DNA from: Cristatella mucedo
Taxonomy: Eukaryota; Bryozoa; Phylactolaemata; Cristatellidae
Direction: 5' to 3'
Length of the DNA stretch: 64,000 bases
Assembly (NCBI GenBank): GCA_009760855.2
Contig: WPIO01000008.1
Location: 2,667,001-2,731,000, forward strand
The notes under the pieces: model-generated
Databases searched by the model: none
The model's input: only the letters and a program-made list of their open reading frames with translations
What the model was told of the DNA's origin: nothing
Position numbers and translations under genes: made by a program
In this document: piece after piece, positions 33,470 through 45,632 of the stretch
How the letters are laid out: every line of letters starts with the position of its first letter
How positions within the stretch are numbered: the stretch's first letter is position 1

Positions 33470-34038
33470 CTGGTTGATGCTGGCCAGCCGGAGGCCAGCG
33501 ACGTAGGCGTAGCTCTGCTTGTCCGCCGCGCCGTAGACGGCCACGCTGAACGCGACCGTCGGATCGACGTGCAGCAGCGTGTGCGCACCGCTGTCCACCC
33601 GGAAGCTCGTCGCCGAGTAGGCGGCGCTCTGCTCGACCGGCATCCAGGCGGCGTACAGCGGTGGCAGAGGCACTCCGTCGAGCACCAGGCCCGACCAGCG
33701 GCCCGTCGCAATTGCAATCATGACGTAGTTGGTGTAGTTGCCGCCTCCGAAGCCGCCGACATCGGCCGTCGAGAACGCGTAGTAGCTGGTCCACTGCGGC
33801 ACGGCGGCCAGGACGAGCATGCACGGGTCACCGGGCTCGGAAGCCGTCCGCTGGCTCTGCGAGAACTGCGCCACGAGCACGCCTGCGCTGGCCGAGATTC
33901 GCACGGCTCGGTCGGACGGCACGAGCAGCTGCCAGTACTGGCCGGCGTTCAGGCGCTGGCTGCCGAAGCCGCCGGTCACGTTGACCACGGTGCCGTCCGC
34001 TGCTGCCACGATCCGTAAGTAGTCGCCCGTCGTTCGAC
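33470..34038 (-). CDS. receptor exon 9: C-terminal half of IgGFc-binding-type domain 2
   Basis: Phase 1-0, residues about 762-951. Acceptor cgcgcag, donor gtgctc. Reads DYLRIVAAADGTVVNV, QSQRTASEPGDPCMLVL, NYTNYVMIAIATGRWSGLVL and FSVAVYGAADKQSYAYVAG. The order and the SEPGDP and VYG...SYxY motifs fit the IgGFc-binding N-terminal domain family. In domain 1 the matching region is divided over exons 2, 3 and 4. Confidence 0.93.
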
Positions 34039-34444
34039 CTGCGCGAGCGGGCGAGCGAGCGACTGCTCGTACAAATCGGCCTAATTCGCAGCCTACTTAC
34101 TTTAAGCCGCCTTTAGCTGTGCCCTGCTCCCGACATTTCGGAACCCAAAGAAAAAGCTGGCGACGGTTCATTCATCGCCAGCCATTGCCTCAGGTGAGGA
34201 GGACGCACTTCGCCGCCCTGCCTTGAGCCGAGCGGGTGACATTCTTGGAGAGCGGCGAGGCTAAGGAACCAGCCTTTAGCGCCGGCGAAACGGCTCTCAG
34301 ATTAAAATCTTAATAAATAAATTCTAAATAATATATATATATATAATATAATATATACTATATAATAACATAATATAATATAATAATATAATAAATAATA
34401 AATTATCTATTTAAAGTAAAGCAGCTGCGAGCAGTGTACCCAGC

Positions 34445-34700
34445 GAGGTGACATATTCTACTCTCCTGCTGCCAACTGTGGCACATCCTTTCCAGCTCTT
34501 TCCTGAGCTGCCATCCTACTGCCAGACTCTGCTGTGCTTCTCACTTTCTCTTTGCTGCGTGCGATTACGTCTACGGCTATCCGCGTGTGTACTGAAAACC
34601 CCTCGGACTTTCAGTGCCCTATACAAAATCCTCGTGCGAAACATCCCCTCAGTACTGTGGCTTTGTGGAGTTTCAGACGGAGAAACCTTAAATTTCATTA
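34445..34700 (+). mobile_element. L2-B LINE, 3' fragment
   Basis: Diverged L2-B end in receptor intron 8: ctactctcctgctgccaact ... tttgtggagtttcagacgga. An AT-rich simple stretch at 34310-34410 precedes it. Confidence 0.7.
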
Positions 34701-34971
34701 CATTCTCACACGTTGCATGTCCGGTGGACGATTTCGAATTGGGAGATGCGTCGCTTTCTTGGCCTTGACCGCGTTGCACGTCTCAGGACACTTGGCCACA
34801 GTCGCATGCTTTGAGGCGTCACTATCACGAGCGAGCCGACAAAGCTTGAGGCCGCAGTGACACGCGATCCTGCTCCTGTGTCCCGTAAGTTCGGCAGGCA
34901 CTCGGCAGTGTCGGCGGTGTCGGCGCGATAGCTGCCGCTCGCGCAGGCGGCGGCTTCGTGAGCGGGCATAC

Positions 34972-35133
34972 CTGGTATAGGTACTGTGTAATATTCTTTA
35001 CCCCACGTCACAGTCGGCGGCAGGAACTTCTCTATGTGATCTCTCGATGACCCGCTGCCCACGCGAGCGCGCACGTTTCCGCTTGACACGGCGACTCGCT
35101 GGGACGACTTGACCAACGTCCCCGTGAGGTCGG
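34972..35133 (-). CDS. receptor exon 8: IgGFc-binding-type domain 2, middle part
   Basis: Phase 1-1, residues about 708-762. Acceptor gcgttgcag, donor gtatgc. Contains ADLTGTLVKSSQRVAVSSGN, RDHIEKFLPPTVTWGKEYY and TVPIPG, which are diagnostic of the family (DLTGTxVxSxxPVAVxSGN and LPPxxTWGxEYxxxPIPG). Confidence 0.95.
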
Positions 35134-35331
35134 CTGCAACGCGAGTGGCGACAGCTGCGAGATCCGACCTAAGGCAGCGGTGAGCGTACACGCACGCTCG
35201 CGTTTAGATAGAGGGAGGAACCGGAAATCGCTCTTGTGGGCGAAAAGGTGATGACGTTCAAACGACAGCGGGTTCAACGAGCCAGGGCTGTCGCTCAGTT
35301 CACCACCGCAGCAGTCGAGCTCGAACGCTCA

Positions 35332-35426
35332 GTAGCAACGTAGTGGCATCGTAGCAACGTAGTGGCATCGTAGCAACGTAGTGGCGTCGTAGCAACGTAG
35401 TGGCGTCGTAGCAACGTAGTGGCTTC
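35332..35426. repeat. 19-bp minisatellite, five copies
   Basis: Five head-to-tail units of gtagcaacgtagtggcatc with one or two substitutions, in receptor intron 7. Confidence 0.95.
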
Positions 35427-35559
35427 GCGACGGTGCTTCAGCCCTTTATAGTCTGCGAACTCATACCGGTGAATGGAAATACTCACTGAGGCGCCTTTTA
35501 ACGGCTGGGGACGCTGTGCACCTAACCATTCAGCGACTTTCGTGACGACTTTGAAAATA

Positions 35560-35735
35560 ATGCTAGCTGATTCGACAGCCTCGTTCGTATAGCGACACGA
35601 GAGCCTTTTCGGCTACCTCCGCTGCTTGCAGCGGCAATAAAGGATCGACCACCGCAGGATGCGAACCCTTGACCGTTTGCTTTTCACGGCCTACGGATCG
35701 AGGTTGTGAAAAGAAACCGCCTTACCTAGTGTGAC
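35560..35735 (-). mobile_element. tRNA-derived SINE, diverged
   Basis: Minus-strand SINE with body phrases cagcctcgttcgtatagcga and ctgcttgcagcggcaataaa and the head end aaccgccttacctagtgtga. The B-box region is rearranged. Receptor intron 7. Confidence 0.7.
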
Positions 35736-36689
35736 CGCTTTACTGCGCCCCCTCCACTTCGCCGTCCGGCTTCAAACGCCCTTGTAGGCACATGCAGCCG
35801 GCTTCGTTACCCTAAGTGCTAAATGACAGGGAAACAATCTCGCCTGCCGGCACGATTTGAGCCCATAAAGTCGGGCTTCTGAATCTGTGAGATATGTACG
35901 CATAGGCCACGGGCTCGGCCCAAGTTTGGCTGAGAAGCCGAGCTCGCTCGCAGTCGCGAGCTCGGGGTCACTCGCTCTTGGCCACGTGACTCGTGGTCAC
36001 GTGGTCGCGGTCAATGGCAATTAGTGCAGGTCCCTAGTTTGGCGGCATTGGATTGGATTCGAAAACGGCCAACCTGCAAACCTTCGCATCTTTTCGATGG
36101 AAGTCTTGCTTTCAAAGTGGAAGCGGCGGCGGTGCGTCGGTCGGAGCCGTCGATGGCAGTTTGCCGAGGGCAGAGCCGAGTGCACTCTCATCGCAGCAGC
36201 GTCGGGGGGGGGGTGTGCCACGCCCATGAGCGGTGCCCCTTTAGAGGAATGATGGGTAGAATCCATGAATCTATCGCGACCAGAACATTTTGGTTGACCA
36301 CCATTGTTAAGTTTGTCAGAGCACTCGCACGTAGCATGAGCGGACCCGACACCCATCAAAGCCGAACTTATAAAACCACTTATATAGAGCCACTCCCAAG
36401 GGTTATCGAAAGACTAATGAGGAATGATGTAATGAAGAAGATAATAATAATAAAAATAATAATAACTAATGATAATGAGGAAGAGCTCGAGGTCTCTCTG
36501 CTCTCTTTATTATTAGCGAGCGACACGGCACGCTCCCCGCTGTTTGAAGGTCTGTCGTTTCTTCAAGGGGAAGGGTCCTTAAATCCCTGTCAATGAAAGC
36601 GACGTCAGCTTCCTCCTGTCTTTGTACAACACAAGAAGTCCCTTCCTGGTAGAGGGAAAATTGACATTCTAACGCCAGCCTAACCCCTG

Positions 36690-36998
<309 letters not shown>

Positions 36999-37589
36999 CA
37001 TATTGCCATCAACAAGATGACTTGTGAAACCTCGCGACGCCCTTGACGTCTGAAACCTCGAGATTCTACCGCCCGTGACATCTGAAACCGGAAGCCCTAA
37101 ATGCTCTGGGTCTTTCTGCTTCGCCGGCAAGCCTTGGTCACAGAAGACGACTTTCCTGCTCGCGCTCTCTGCCTCTGTCTCTCTCGTTCTCTCTGTTTTA
37201 TCTGTCACCCTCCCTCTCTCCATCGCTTTATCTGTTCATCTCTTTCTTTTCATTTCCCTCTCAAGACACCATCAAGACACCAAGGAGCACCGGTTTGTAG
37301 GACACCCGCGGAGTAACATGCACTGAATCATGCACAGGTAAACATGAGAACCAATAGACTGAAAAAAAGTACAAGTTTTCGGCGTGGCGCCGGGAAAGAC
37401 GAGCGTACCAGGCGCATCTTTAGCTGAGACTTAAAGGATGCAAACTCAATGAATCCGGAGACAAAAGCCGGAGGCGAGCTCCAGACGTTTGGTGGATATG
37501 ATTTGATACACTTTTCTGTCGATACTTTCTGACCAACATCCGCCATGACCTGAGCAGAGAGGATCAGCGGCGGCGGCGCGTGCGCTGAC

Positions 37590-37790
37590 CTGCAGTTTGT
37601 AGCTGGACGGTAGAGAAGCTGTTAACGGTGATTTCCAGCCGGTCGCCATTAGTGTACTGGGCGCCTCCGAACGATATGTCTATGATCCCGGTGCTGTCCG
37701 TGTTGAGCGGGAACGTGACGACCACCTGGGTGCCGTCGTAGACGCCCACGATGTCGATTTGCGACAGCGAGAAAGACGGGTAGTACGTGA
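37590..37790 (-). CDS. receptor exon 7: IgGFc-binding-type domain 2, middle part
   Basis: Phase 1-1, residues about 641-708. Acceptor ttacgttgcag, donor gtcagc. Reads TYYPSFSLSQIDIVGVYDGT, then TFPLNTDSTG, DISFGGAQYTNGDRLEITV and STVQLQTA. It aligns to domain 1 (SYSPTLYSTQFAVVSAYDGT). Confidence 0.93.
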
Positions 37791-38017
37791 CTGCAACGTA
37801 AGACGTGACGGCGTGGGCGCAGACGGTCGGACGGATGACGGCGACGAGTTTCTGTAGCGGGGCAGCACCAAATACGAGACAGACGCGACGTCAGAAACCA
37901 GGAGAAGGGGATCTGTACACCACCCCAGTATCGCCCCGACGGCGTTGCTTATCCAAGGACTCTCTCTATGTATATGTGTATATAGGTTTATTAAAAAGAT
38001 TTTGACTACATATATAT

Positions 38018-38164
<147 letters not shown>

Positions 38165-38299
38165 ATCTCTATGTATCTATCTCGCTCTCACTTTCTGTGT
38201 CTCTCTCTCTGTTTCTCTCTCTCTTTCTTTCTTTGTCTGTCTTTCTGTCTGTCTCTATCTGTTTCTCTTTCTTTCTTTCTCTGTCAGTCTGTCCGTCCG

Positions 38300-38755
<456 letters not shown>

Positions 38756-38768
38756 TAAATCATAACAG

Positions 38769-38972
38769 CTCGTGCTATTGCGTAATGCGAGCCTTCACCT
38801 TCAACGCGGCGCTGAAGTGTGTGGCTCACGCGATGCAGCGCTGCAGCTTTCACGCCGGGACGATGGACGCCAGGCGGTGCTCGAAGATCTCACTGGCGGT
38901 GGCGGCGGATATGAAGAAGCGACTAGCCCACCGATTCCAGGCAGAGCCCGCGTATCTGACGGAGGCTTTTCG
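38769..38972 (+). CDS. possible antisense exon in receptor intron 6
   Basis: Follows a long pyrimidine tract and acceptor cataacag, and ends at donor gtaaga. It reads 68 codons, including MRAFTFNAALKCVAHAMQRC, KISLAVAADMKKRLAHRFQA and EPAYLTEAF. Amino-acid use is balanced, unlike the surrounding repeats. No domain is recognised and no partner exon was found, so this could be a nested gene's exon, a pseudogene or chance. Confidence 0.28.
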
Positions 38973-40154
38973 GTAAGAGGCTACTTCAAATCGCCAAAGA
39001 GGTGGCTGGACGCTTCTTTTCGCCTCCTTCGCCAAAGCTTCTTTTCGCCTCCTTCGCTACCAACTGCTGCGCTCCCTTCGGCAGGCGACCAAGCCATCCA
39101 CAGGCGGAGGCATACTGTCCACTTCCGGTCGCTGGTAGCATGCTGCACTTGCGTCACAGAGTCGCCAGCGCTTCGCAGGTGCAGCCGCTCTGCAGTCACT
39201 GCAGCCTATTTAGTCCGTTTAGGTCACGCGACGTCACATCCGCATCACGTCTCGGTCGTATCAACTCGCGAATCTCGGGCAAAGCCAGCCCGGAAGAAGA
39301 GAAACTCGGTGCAGCCTTCGTCATGTGTTCGACACAGTTCGCGCAGTTCTCAGGAATGGACTTGCCGGTAGCGCCAGCCACATTTTACTAGCTCCCTCTC
39401 ACCGTTCTCTTCTCGTTGAACTCCAGAGCGATAAGTCGACACAGCAGTACATCGACATAAGAGTAGACGCCACCTCTTCCTTCCTCCCCGCCCCCCCCCG
39501 CCCCGCTGTTATGCTTTTCCGGTCTGTCGTCAACGTCGTTCGGCGGCTACCGCTACCGCCGCACTGCTTCTGTCTGAGCCTCGCTAGCTCCTTATCATGC
39601 ATTGAATTGACACAGGTGTTCTCTCAATCTGGCCCACAGGTTGCTTCACTGGCATTGACCGGCCTTGACCAATCCTCGCGCCTTGCTCCTCTAGTCACGT
39701 GCTCTCGCACCGCCCGCCGCTCCTCGGCTTCCAGCCGTCTCGACTTTCCTCGACTATTACCTTGAGTCTTTTAGCGATCGGGCCTTCGGTTCGTCCGCGC
39801 CAAAAGTTTGAAACTCGCCTCCGGTTTCTGTCACAACCGGCATTCACTGTAAATGAGGTATTTAAATCGGCCGCTTACTGTCGGCTCATCGTTTCAGTCC
39901 CAGTCATCAACTGTGATCGGCCGCCGTCGTCACGGCTTTCTGGCCAGCCGACCGGGCCGCAGGGCGAAGCAAAGCGCCGCCGGAAGTAGCGAACCACCGG
40001 AAGTATCCCCCACCTAAGGAGACCGAAGACGTAGGAAGGCGCAGAAAGCGAAAAGAAAGCAGACGTTCCCGTCACCCGCTGACCAGGCACCCGCTGACGG
40101 AGCGGCGGAAGCACACGACGGCAGCAGACGACGGGCGCGAGCGAGCGCTCTCAC
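38973..40154. other. receptor intron 6, remainder
   Basis: Overlapping short open frames on both strands without conserved motifs; a poly-C/G patch near 39487. Nothing further supported. Confidence 0.4.
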
Positions 40155-40520
40155 CGGCTCTGTACTCGCTGCCCAGCACGTCCACGGGCAAGGCAGTGAA
40201 CGCGTCGGCCGAGTACCGCTCGCTGTTCACGCAAATGACCGTGACCTCGTTGTCGGACACGATGTGGAGCGCCTGACTTCCGGCGCCGGTGCCGACGACA
40301 CGAAGCGGAAACGGCACGAGAGCCTGGCCCACCGCGCCGAACGCCACCGTCACGCTCGCGTAGAACGACGGCTCGAAGAAGCGCGGCGTCGCTATGGTGA
40401 CGATCGCCTGTGGGTCTCGAACGGGCGTCACGTAGATGACCAGCGGCTGGAAGGTGGGATTGTCTACCGTGTTGTCCGAAAACGCCAGGACAAACTCTGT
40501 GCCGCCGCTGTCGGGAGGTC
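40155..40520 (-). CDS. receptor exon 6: start of IgGFc-binding-type domain 2
   Basis: Phase 1-1, residues about 519-641. Acceptor tttattag, donor gtgaga. Reads PPDSGGTEFVLAFSDN, LVIYVTPVRDPQAIVTIATP, VTVICVNSERYSADAFTALP and VDVLGSEYRA. The family pattern (EFVxAF, VTP, SxDAFxALPVDxLGxEY) is clear. Confidence 0.95.
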
Positions 40521-41276
40521 CTAATAAACAAAGCGCCGGAGGATAGAGCTCGCCCGAGACTAAGGCCGGGCTCGCCGCCGAGGTACGAACGCGATGATTT
40601 CTAGCGACTAGGAGGGAAAGCTACGTGCGCAACCGGCTCGCATCGACGCAGGAGCCCGCTCAGCACAGCGCGTCCGCTGCGCTTCGACAAATTCCGAAAC
40701 TCGGGCTCGATTCGAAATGGCGAACGGTCTGACGTCTGAGTGATAGTGGAATTAAGCTCGTTCAAGATTCGGGGTGATTGCGAAGAGAAGAAAATGGCTG
40801 CTGAAGTGGACCGAAAATTTGAGAAACAAGTGAATCAATATACAAGGAGGAGGATGAGAAGGAAGAGAAGGAGGAAATTATTCCGCTGCTCGGGAATTAC
40901 AATCCTTCAATAGCGAGGTTTCACTTCCAAAAACGACTGCAACAGCGAGAGCGGCGGCGGCGGCGGCGTGCTTTGGATTCGATTTAAACGCTCAAATGCC
41001 GCAATTCCCTTTGGCAAATTTTGGCCTTTGGCAAATTTTGGCCTTTGGAAAATGCGGCGAATCCGCTGCTGCCCTGCTAGATACGGCACGACGACGCCGT
41101 GCCTCAGTCTATCGAGCTTCGGAACCGCTAGGGGTCGCTACAGCGGCGGCTCGCCTGGAGCTAGTACCACCTCTGACTGCTCTGAAGCTGCGCTTAAAAA
41201 GAAATAATCGTCTCGGCGAACCACTGCCAAACTTCAAACGCCGGACGGGTTGAGCGCCTGCTCGAGGCGCACGCAC

Positions 41277-41421
41277 CTGGCACCACCGAGGCTGAGAGCG
41301 CACAGTCGGTGGCGTTCCCGAGGGGCACGGCGCTCGGTCCGGTGCACGTCTGCTCGTCTATCAGTCCGTTACAGTTGTTGTCCACTCCGTCACCCATGAC
41401 CATGGGCGTCACCACGCACGG
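41277..41421 (-). CDS. receptor exon 5: MopE-like metal-binding motif 1
   Basis: Phase 0-1, residues about 471-519. Acceptor cttttttgcag, donor gtgcgt (a weaker in-frame alternative lies 9-15 bp upstream). Reads PCVVTPMVMGDGVDNNCNGL and IDEQTC, then a Cys-containing linker. Asp-to-Asn changes relative to motif 2 (NNCNG against NDCDG) could weaken metal binding. Confidence 0.9.
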
Positions 41422-41736
41422 CTGCAAAAAAGACGACGACGCCACTGCCTTAATACCTCGGGACGACCGCACACCTGGCGACGGCGCCACGCGAATCGGC
41501 CTCGATCCAGAGCCGCCGATCAGATCGCCAATCGACCCACCGAATCAATCCGAATGGATCGCCAATAGATCCAAATCGGACGCGGCCTTAGTCCGGGCTG
41601 CGACGACGTGGTCAGTGGTTCGCCCGCCGGCGCCGCACGCTGGCGCAGCCGCCACGTCGGCGTGCGGTGACTACTCGTCATGACTACCTCGGCTGGCAGG
41701 TAGTCATGACGACGGCAGACGCGTCGTATCGCTTAC

Positions 41737-41894
41737 CAAGTTGATTGTGGCGACCTGCTGATCCAGCGGGAACCCGTAGCTCTCGTGCAGACCGACTCCG
41801 TACACGTACGCTATGAACGGCGTCGACGGTAGGCGATGTCTCACCGAATGAGTGCCGTCGCCCAGCGACGTCTGGCAGCCGACGAGGTACGTGT
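41737..41894 (-). CDS. receptor exon 4: end of IgGFc-binding-type domain 1
   Basis: Phase 1-0, residues about 418-470. Acceptor gcctttgcag, donor gtaagc. Reads TYLVGCQTSLGDGTHSV and PFIAYVYGVGLHESYGFPL, ending VATINL, the counterpart of ASINQ at the end of domain 2. Confidence 0.95.
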
Positions 41895-42172
41895 CTGCAA
41901 AGGCGGCGCTCGATCGCTCGCTCGTGAAGGAAGGCCGACGGCCGGAGGCCGCGCGCCACGCCACGCGAGCGCGCGTAGCGCGGGCGCACGGCCCCGCCTC
42001 GAGCCGTCGCCTCCGGGAGAGACAAGATGCGGGCGGCGGCGGTGGACGACCGCTTCCGGCGGCGGCCGCGCCCGGCGATCTCGAACCGCTGCGCTCGCTT
42101 GCTCACTGCTTCGCGGTCTCTGCGCCCTCGAGCCAGCCAGCACGAAGGAACCGACACGGCGAGCGTAATTTC

Positions 42173-42176
<4 letters not shown>

Positions 42177-42213
<37 letters not shown>
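42177..42213. repeat. (AT)n microsatellite and AT-rich flank
   Basis: TA repeat followed by AT-rich DNA to about 42300, in receptor intron 3. Confidence 0.9.
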
Positions 42214-42214
<1 letters not shown>

Positions 42215-42760
42215 TATGTTATATTATTGTATTATATTATATATGTTTCATATATTATTATAATATATAATGTATATATATTAAATATTATAATGTGATT
42301 TCAATAAGTAATAATAATGAGCGAGATTTCGCCACGCTTTTTCGGCGGCGAAAGCAGCGGCAGGCAGGGCCGTAGCAGGCAGGGCCCGCGGCGGGCGCGT
42401 TGCAACGGTAGACGCGACGCCGAGACACCCCAAGCGGCGAGACGCGGCGACGAGCGACGCACGACCCGATTAGGCAGAGCGACAGGCGACACGCCGGGTG
42501 CGTATGGCCGAATGGCGTGTGCTGTCCGCTCGCTGTTTCGCGCTAGGAGCGCTGCCGGCAGCTACAAGGGCACCGAGCGGGGGGGGGGGGGGTGTGGGCG
42601 GCTCGGCTAGGTGTAGCAGCGCCGCCTCCCGACGGTGCGACAGCGCTCGCGTTCAAAGGCAGCTCTAGGAGCACAGAAGCGGCGACGAGATGGCAAGCGA
42701 ACGCGAACCACCTGGCGCAAGCGACACCTGGCGACGAGGTCGGGGCTATGTGGCGCTTAC

Positions 42761-42877
42761 TCGGAACGGTTGTCCAGCAGTTGCTCGAGCCGACCGGAAA
42801 CGGTTGGTTGTCCAATAGGAGACCGGTTGAGTCCGTTCGATTGATTATGATCGTCAAATAATTTTGGTACGGACCGC
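42761..42877 (-). CDS. receptor exon 3: IgGFc-binding-type domain 1, short internal exon
   Basis: A 117-bp phase 1-1 exon, residues about 379-418. Acceptor ttacgaccag, donor gtaagc. Reads NYLTIIINRTDSTGLLLDN and SNCWTTVP, matching NYVMIAIATGRWSGLVLDG and AAWMP in domain 2. It has no in-frame ATG, so it was found by asking which part of the domain was missing between exons 2 and 4. Confidence 0.9.
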
Positions 42878-43775
42878 CTGGTCGTAAACAGAAAGCAAAG
42901 CGGCACCGCTAGCCATCGGCGGTTGTTCGCGGGACGCGCACCCTTTCGACAGACTGTCTGAGGCGCATGCGCATGCGTCCACATCCGCCTTCGCGGGGCT
43001 TTCCATCGCCGCCTCCTCCTTTTTCTGCTGCTCCTCCTTCTGGCCCTGGAAAAATGCTTCGAAAAACTTTTTCCGGCTGCGTGCGCAGCCCTATCTCCCA
43101 TTCGTCTACGTCGCCGTTAGGACGGCTCGGCTTCGGTGGCTGGCCGCAGCAGGCGCTCCGAAGGAGTGGTCTGCCGGATTCGGCAGCCCGCGACTCACTA
43201 GGGCCCGGCCGGGCAATGCATTTTTCAGCCACCCTCCATCCCACTCAAGGGCCATTCAAGGGACTGGCCATGGGCTACAGGTTTGGTCTCCTTTGACGAA
43301 CTCCTCTGCCTCCGCCTCCGTTAGCCAAGAGGACGTGCATTACAATGCCCTACTTCATTGCCTGCCTTACTTTCCTTGCCTGCCTACTTCCTGCCCTACT
43401 TCCTTGCCTGCCTAAAGTAGCTGTATATCTGACTTTTCTTTATTGCAAAACTGCAACGGTACAATATGAGGAAATATCGTGACGTGTACGCTAATAATAC
43501 GTACGCTAATAATAATAGTAATAGCATCGCACAATTGCAAGCCCCTGCCAGCATGAAAATCCGTCAAACGGCCGGCGCGTGCATTCACCCTACGAAAGTG
43601 TCCTACTCAGCGCGCATGTCGGCGGCCACGTGGCTTAACCTGGCGAACTGCTAATCGTAACGTACGTTTAGCAGACGAGCATAAACGGCTTGGACAGTGA
43701 ATAATCATGATAGCTCAAATTATTAACCTGACGCTGGCGACCTGCTGAAATATTCCAGCAACAACCGCACCATAA
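42878..43775. other. receptor intron 2, first part
   Basis: GC-rich then repetitive 'ccttgcctgcctactt' phrases at 43345-43420. No gene recognised. Confidence 0.4.
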
Positions 43776-43889
<114 letters not shown>

Positions 43890-44188
43890 AACCAAACGTC
43901 CGCTTACAGCACCAGCTCCATGTTGGCCTGACACAAGATAAACGGTATCAGCACAGCTGCACCACTTATGCAGCTTGTCATACGATTATTGCGAAGGAAG
44001 GTTGACCTAAGAAAGAGTACGCACGATAGCCTCAACGGCCAGGCTGGTGCGTTTGAGAATTTCGCTGTCCTGGCGGGGCGGCAGGAATGCGCCGACGGGA
44101 CTCGCTCCGGCGCGCTTGGCAGCTCCCGAGGGTTGACGCCCTTTCGATTGAGCGACGAGCTTCGCGCACGCCGTCCTAGAGTCTCGTA

Positions 44189-44190
<2 letters not shown>

Positions 44191-44263
<73 letters not shown>

Positions 44264-44482
44264 AAGAGACAGACAGAGAAACTGAGAGACAGAGACAGTG
44301 AGACAGCAAAGAGACAGAGAGACGACAGGGAGATGAGACTGAGAGACAGGCAGGCAGGCAGACAGAGACTGAGAGACAGCAGAGAGACAAAGAGAGACAA
44401 AGAGACATAGAGACAGAGAGACAGCAAAAAGACAGCAGAGAGACAGTGTGAGATAGAGAGACAGCAGAGAGACAGAGAGACG
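44191..44482. repeat. (GA)n then GACA-rich tract
   Basis: About 70 bp of pure GA, then GAGACA variants, ending about 100 bp below the exon 2 donor. On the transcript it is a pyrimidine-rich tract near the start of intron 2. Confidence 0.95.
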
Positions 44483-44585
44483 GTAGAGCCCCCACCGGGA
44501 GATTCTAGGGCGCAGGTGTCGCCACCGCCGCGGTGGCGTGGCTCCCGCTACGGCAGCCACGTCCGCACGAGCGAGCGCCGCCTAC

Positions 44586-45632
44586 CGCCGGAATATTGTG
44601 GAGTCTGGAACACTCCGCCTCCGGCCGCCACTTGACTGCTCGCGACGAGCAGCAGGGCGTTGGGGTCGCCCGGTTCGCTCGTCAACGCCTGGCTGGCGGA
44701 GATCTGCACGACCTCGACCGGGTTCGTCGCTCTCACGTCGGCGTACGCTCCGGCGGGCAGCTGCACCTGGACGTAGTCGCCCGCGGAGGCTAGCTCGAGG
44801 GAGGTGGCGGCCGGCACGCCGTACACGTCCACGTACGTGCTGTCCACGGACGCCACGACCCGCAGTACGCTGGCGAGCCTGCTGCCAGGCACCGGTGCGA
44901 CCGCGTAGTTGGTGCCCCACGCGGTGACCGGCGTCAGCATGGCGCACAGGTTGTCTCTCGATCGGCTATCGCCCACCGAGATGGCATCGTTGCCCGAGAA
45001 AACGGCGACGGGCTTGCTCGACACGACGCGCGTGCCGGTCAGGTCGCAGTAGTTGTCGCCGAGGATCTGCAGCGCGCTGTAGGCCTGCAGCGTCGCGCTC
45101 AGCGTGCTGCCGCTGGCGTACGACACCCCGTTGAGCGTGACGCTGATCTGAACGTCCTTCTTGTTTCTCATCGGGAAGCGCAGGCTGACGCCGGTGCCGT
45201 CGTAGGCCGACACGACGGCGAACTGCGTCGAGTACAGCGTCGGCGAGTAGGAGACGGTGTAGTACTCGTAGCCCAGCGCGTCGATGGGGAAGACGAGGAA
45301 GCCGTCGGCGGCAAAGCGCTCTCGGTTGACGGCGCGCACGACCACGACGTCGCTGGCCACGACGAGAACCGCGGTCGTGTACAGGGCCGTGCCCGCCGAC
45401 ATGCGCAGCCGCGAGTCGATGCTGACGGCCTTCACCTCGCCGGACATCACCGTGTCAACGACGTTGATCTCGGGACTGCTGAACGCGGGCGTCGTCGCGG
45501 AGAACTGAACGGCGTGCAGCTTCGAAGTCGTCACGTAGATCACAGCGGAGAGACTCCACGGCGTGTCCACCGTGAGCTGCATGAACGCCACCACGAACTG
45601 TCGGCCTTCGCTGCCGTCCGGGTGGGCGCCGC
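44586..45632 (-). CDS. receptor exon 2: main part of IgGFc-binding-type domain 1
   Basis: A 1047-bp exon, phase 1-1, residues about 30-379. Acceptor ctcgtgacag, donor gtaggc. Motifs in order: GRQFVVAFMQLTVDTPWSLS, VRAVNRERFAADGFLVFPID, ALGYEYYTVSYSPTLYS, DLTGTRVVSSKPVAVFSGN, RDNLCAMLTPVTAWGTNYA, VLRVVASVDSTYVDVYG and SEPGDPNALLL. This covers in one exon what domain 2 spreads over exons 6, 7, 8 and the start of 9. Confidence 0.96.

Noticed and set aside
35332-35426. A CRISPR-like array
   Set aside because: The five units are directly adjacent without spacers, in an intron of an animal gene, so this is a minisatellite.
43904-43925. A 20-bp mini-exon in receptor intron 2 (acceptor ttgtgtcag, donor gtaagc)
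   Set aside because: It does not supply the missing IgGFc segment. The exon at 42761-42877 does so in the correct phase and with clear homology.
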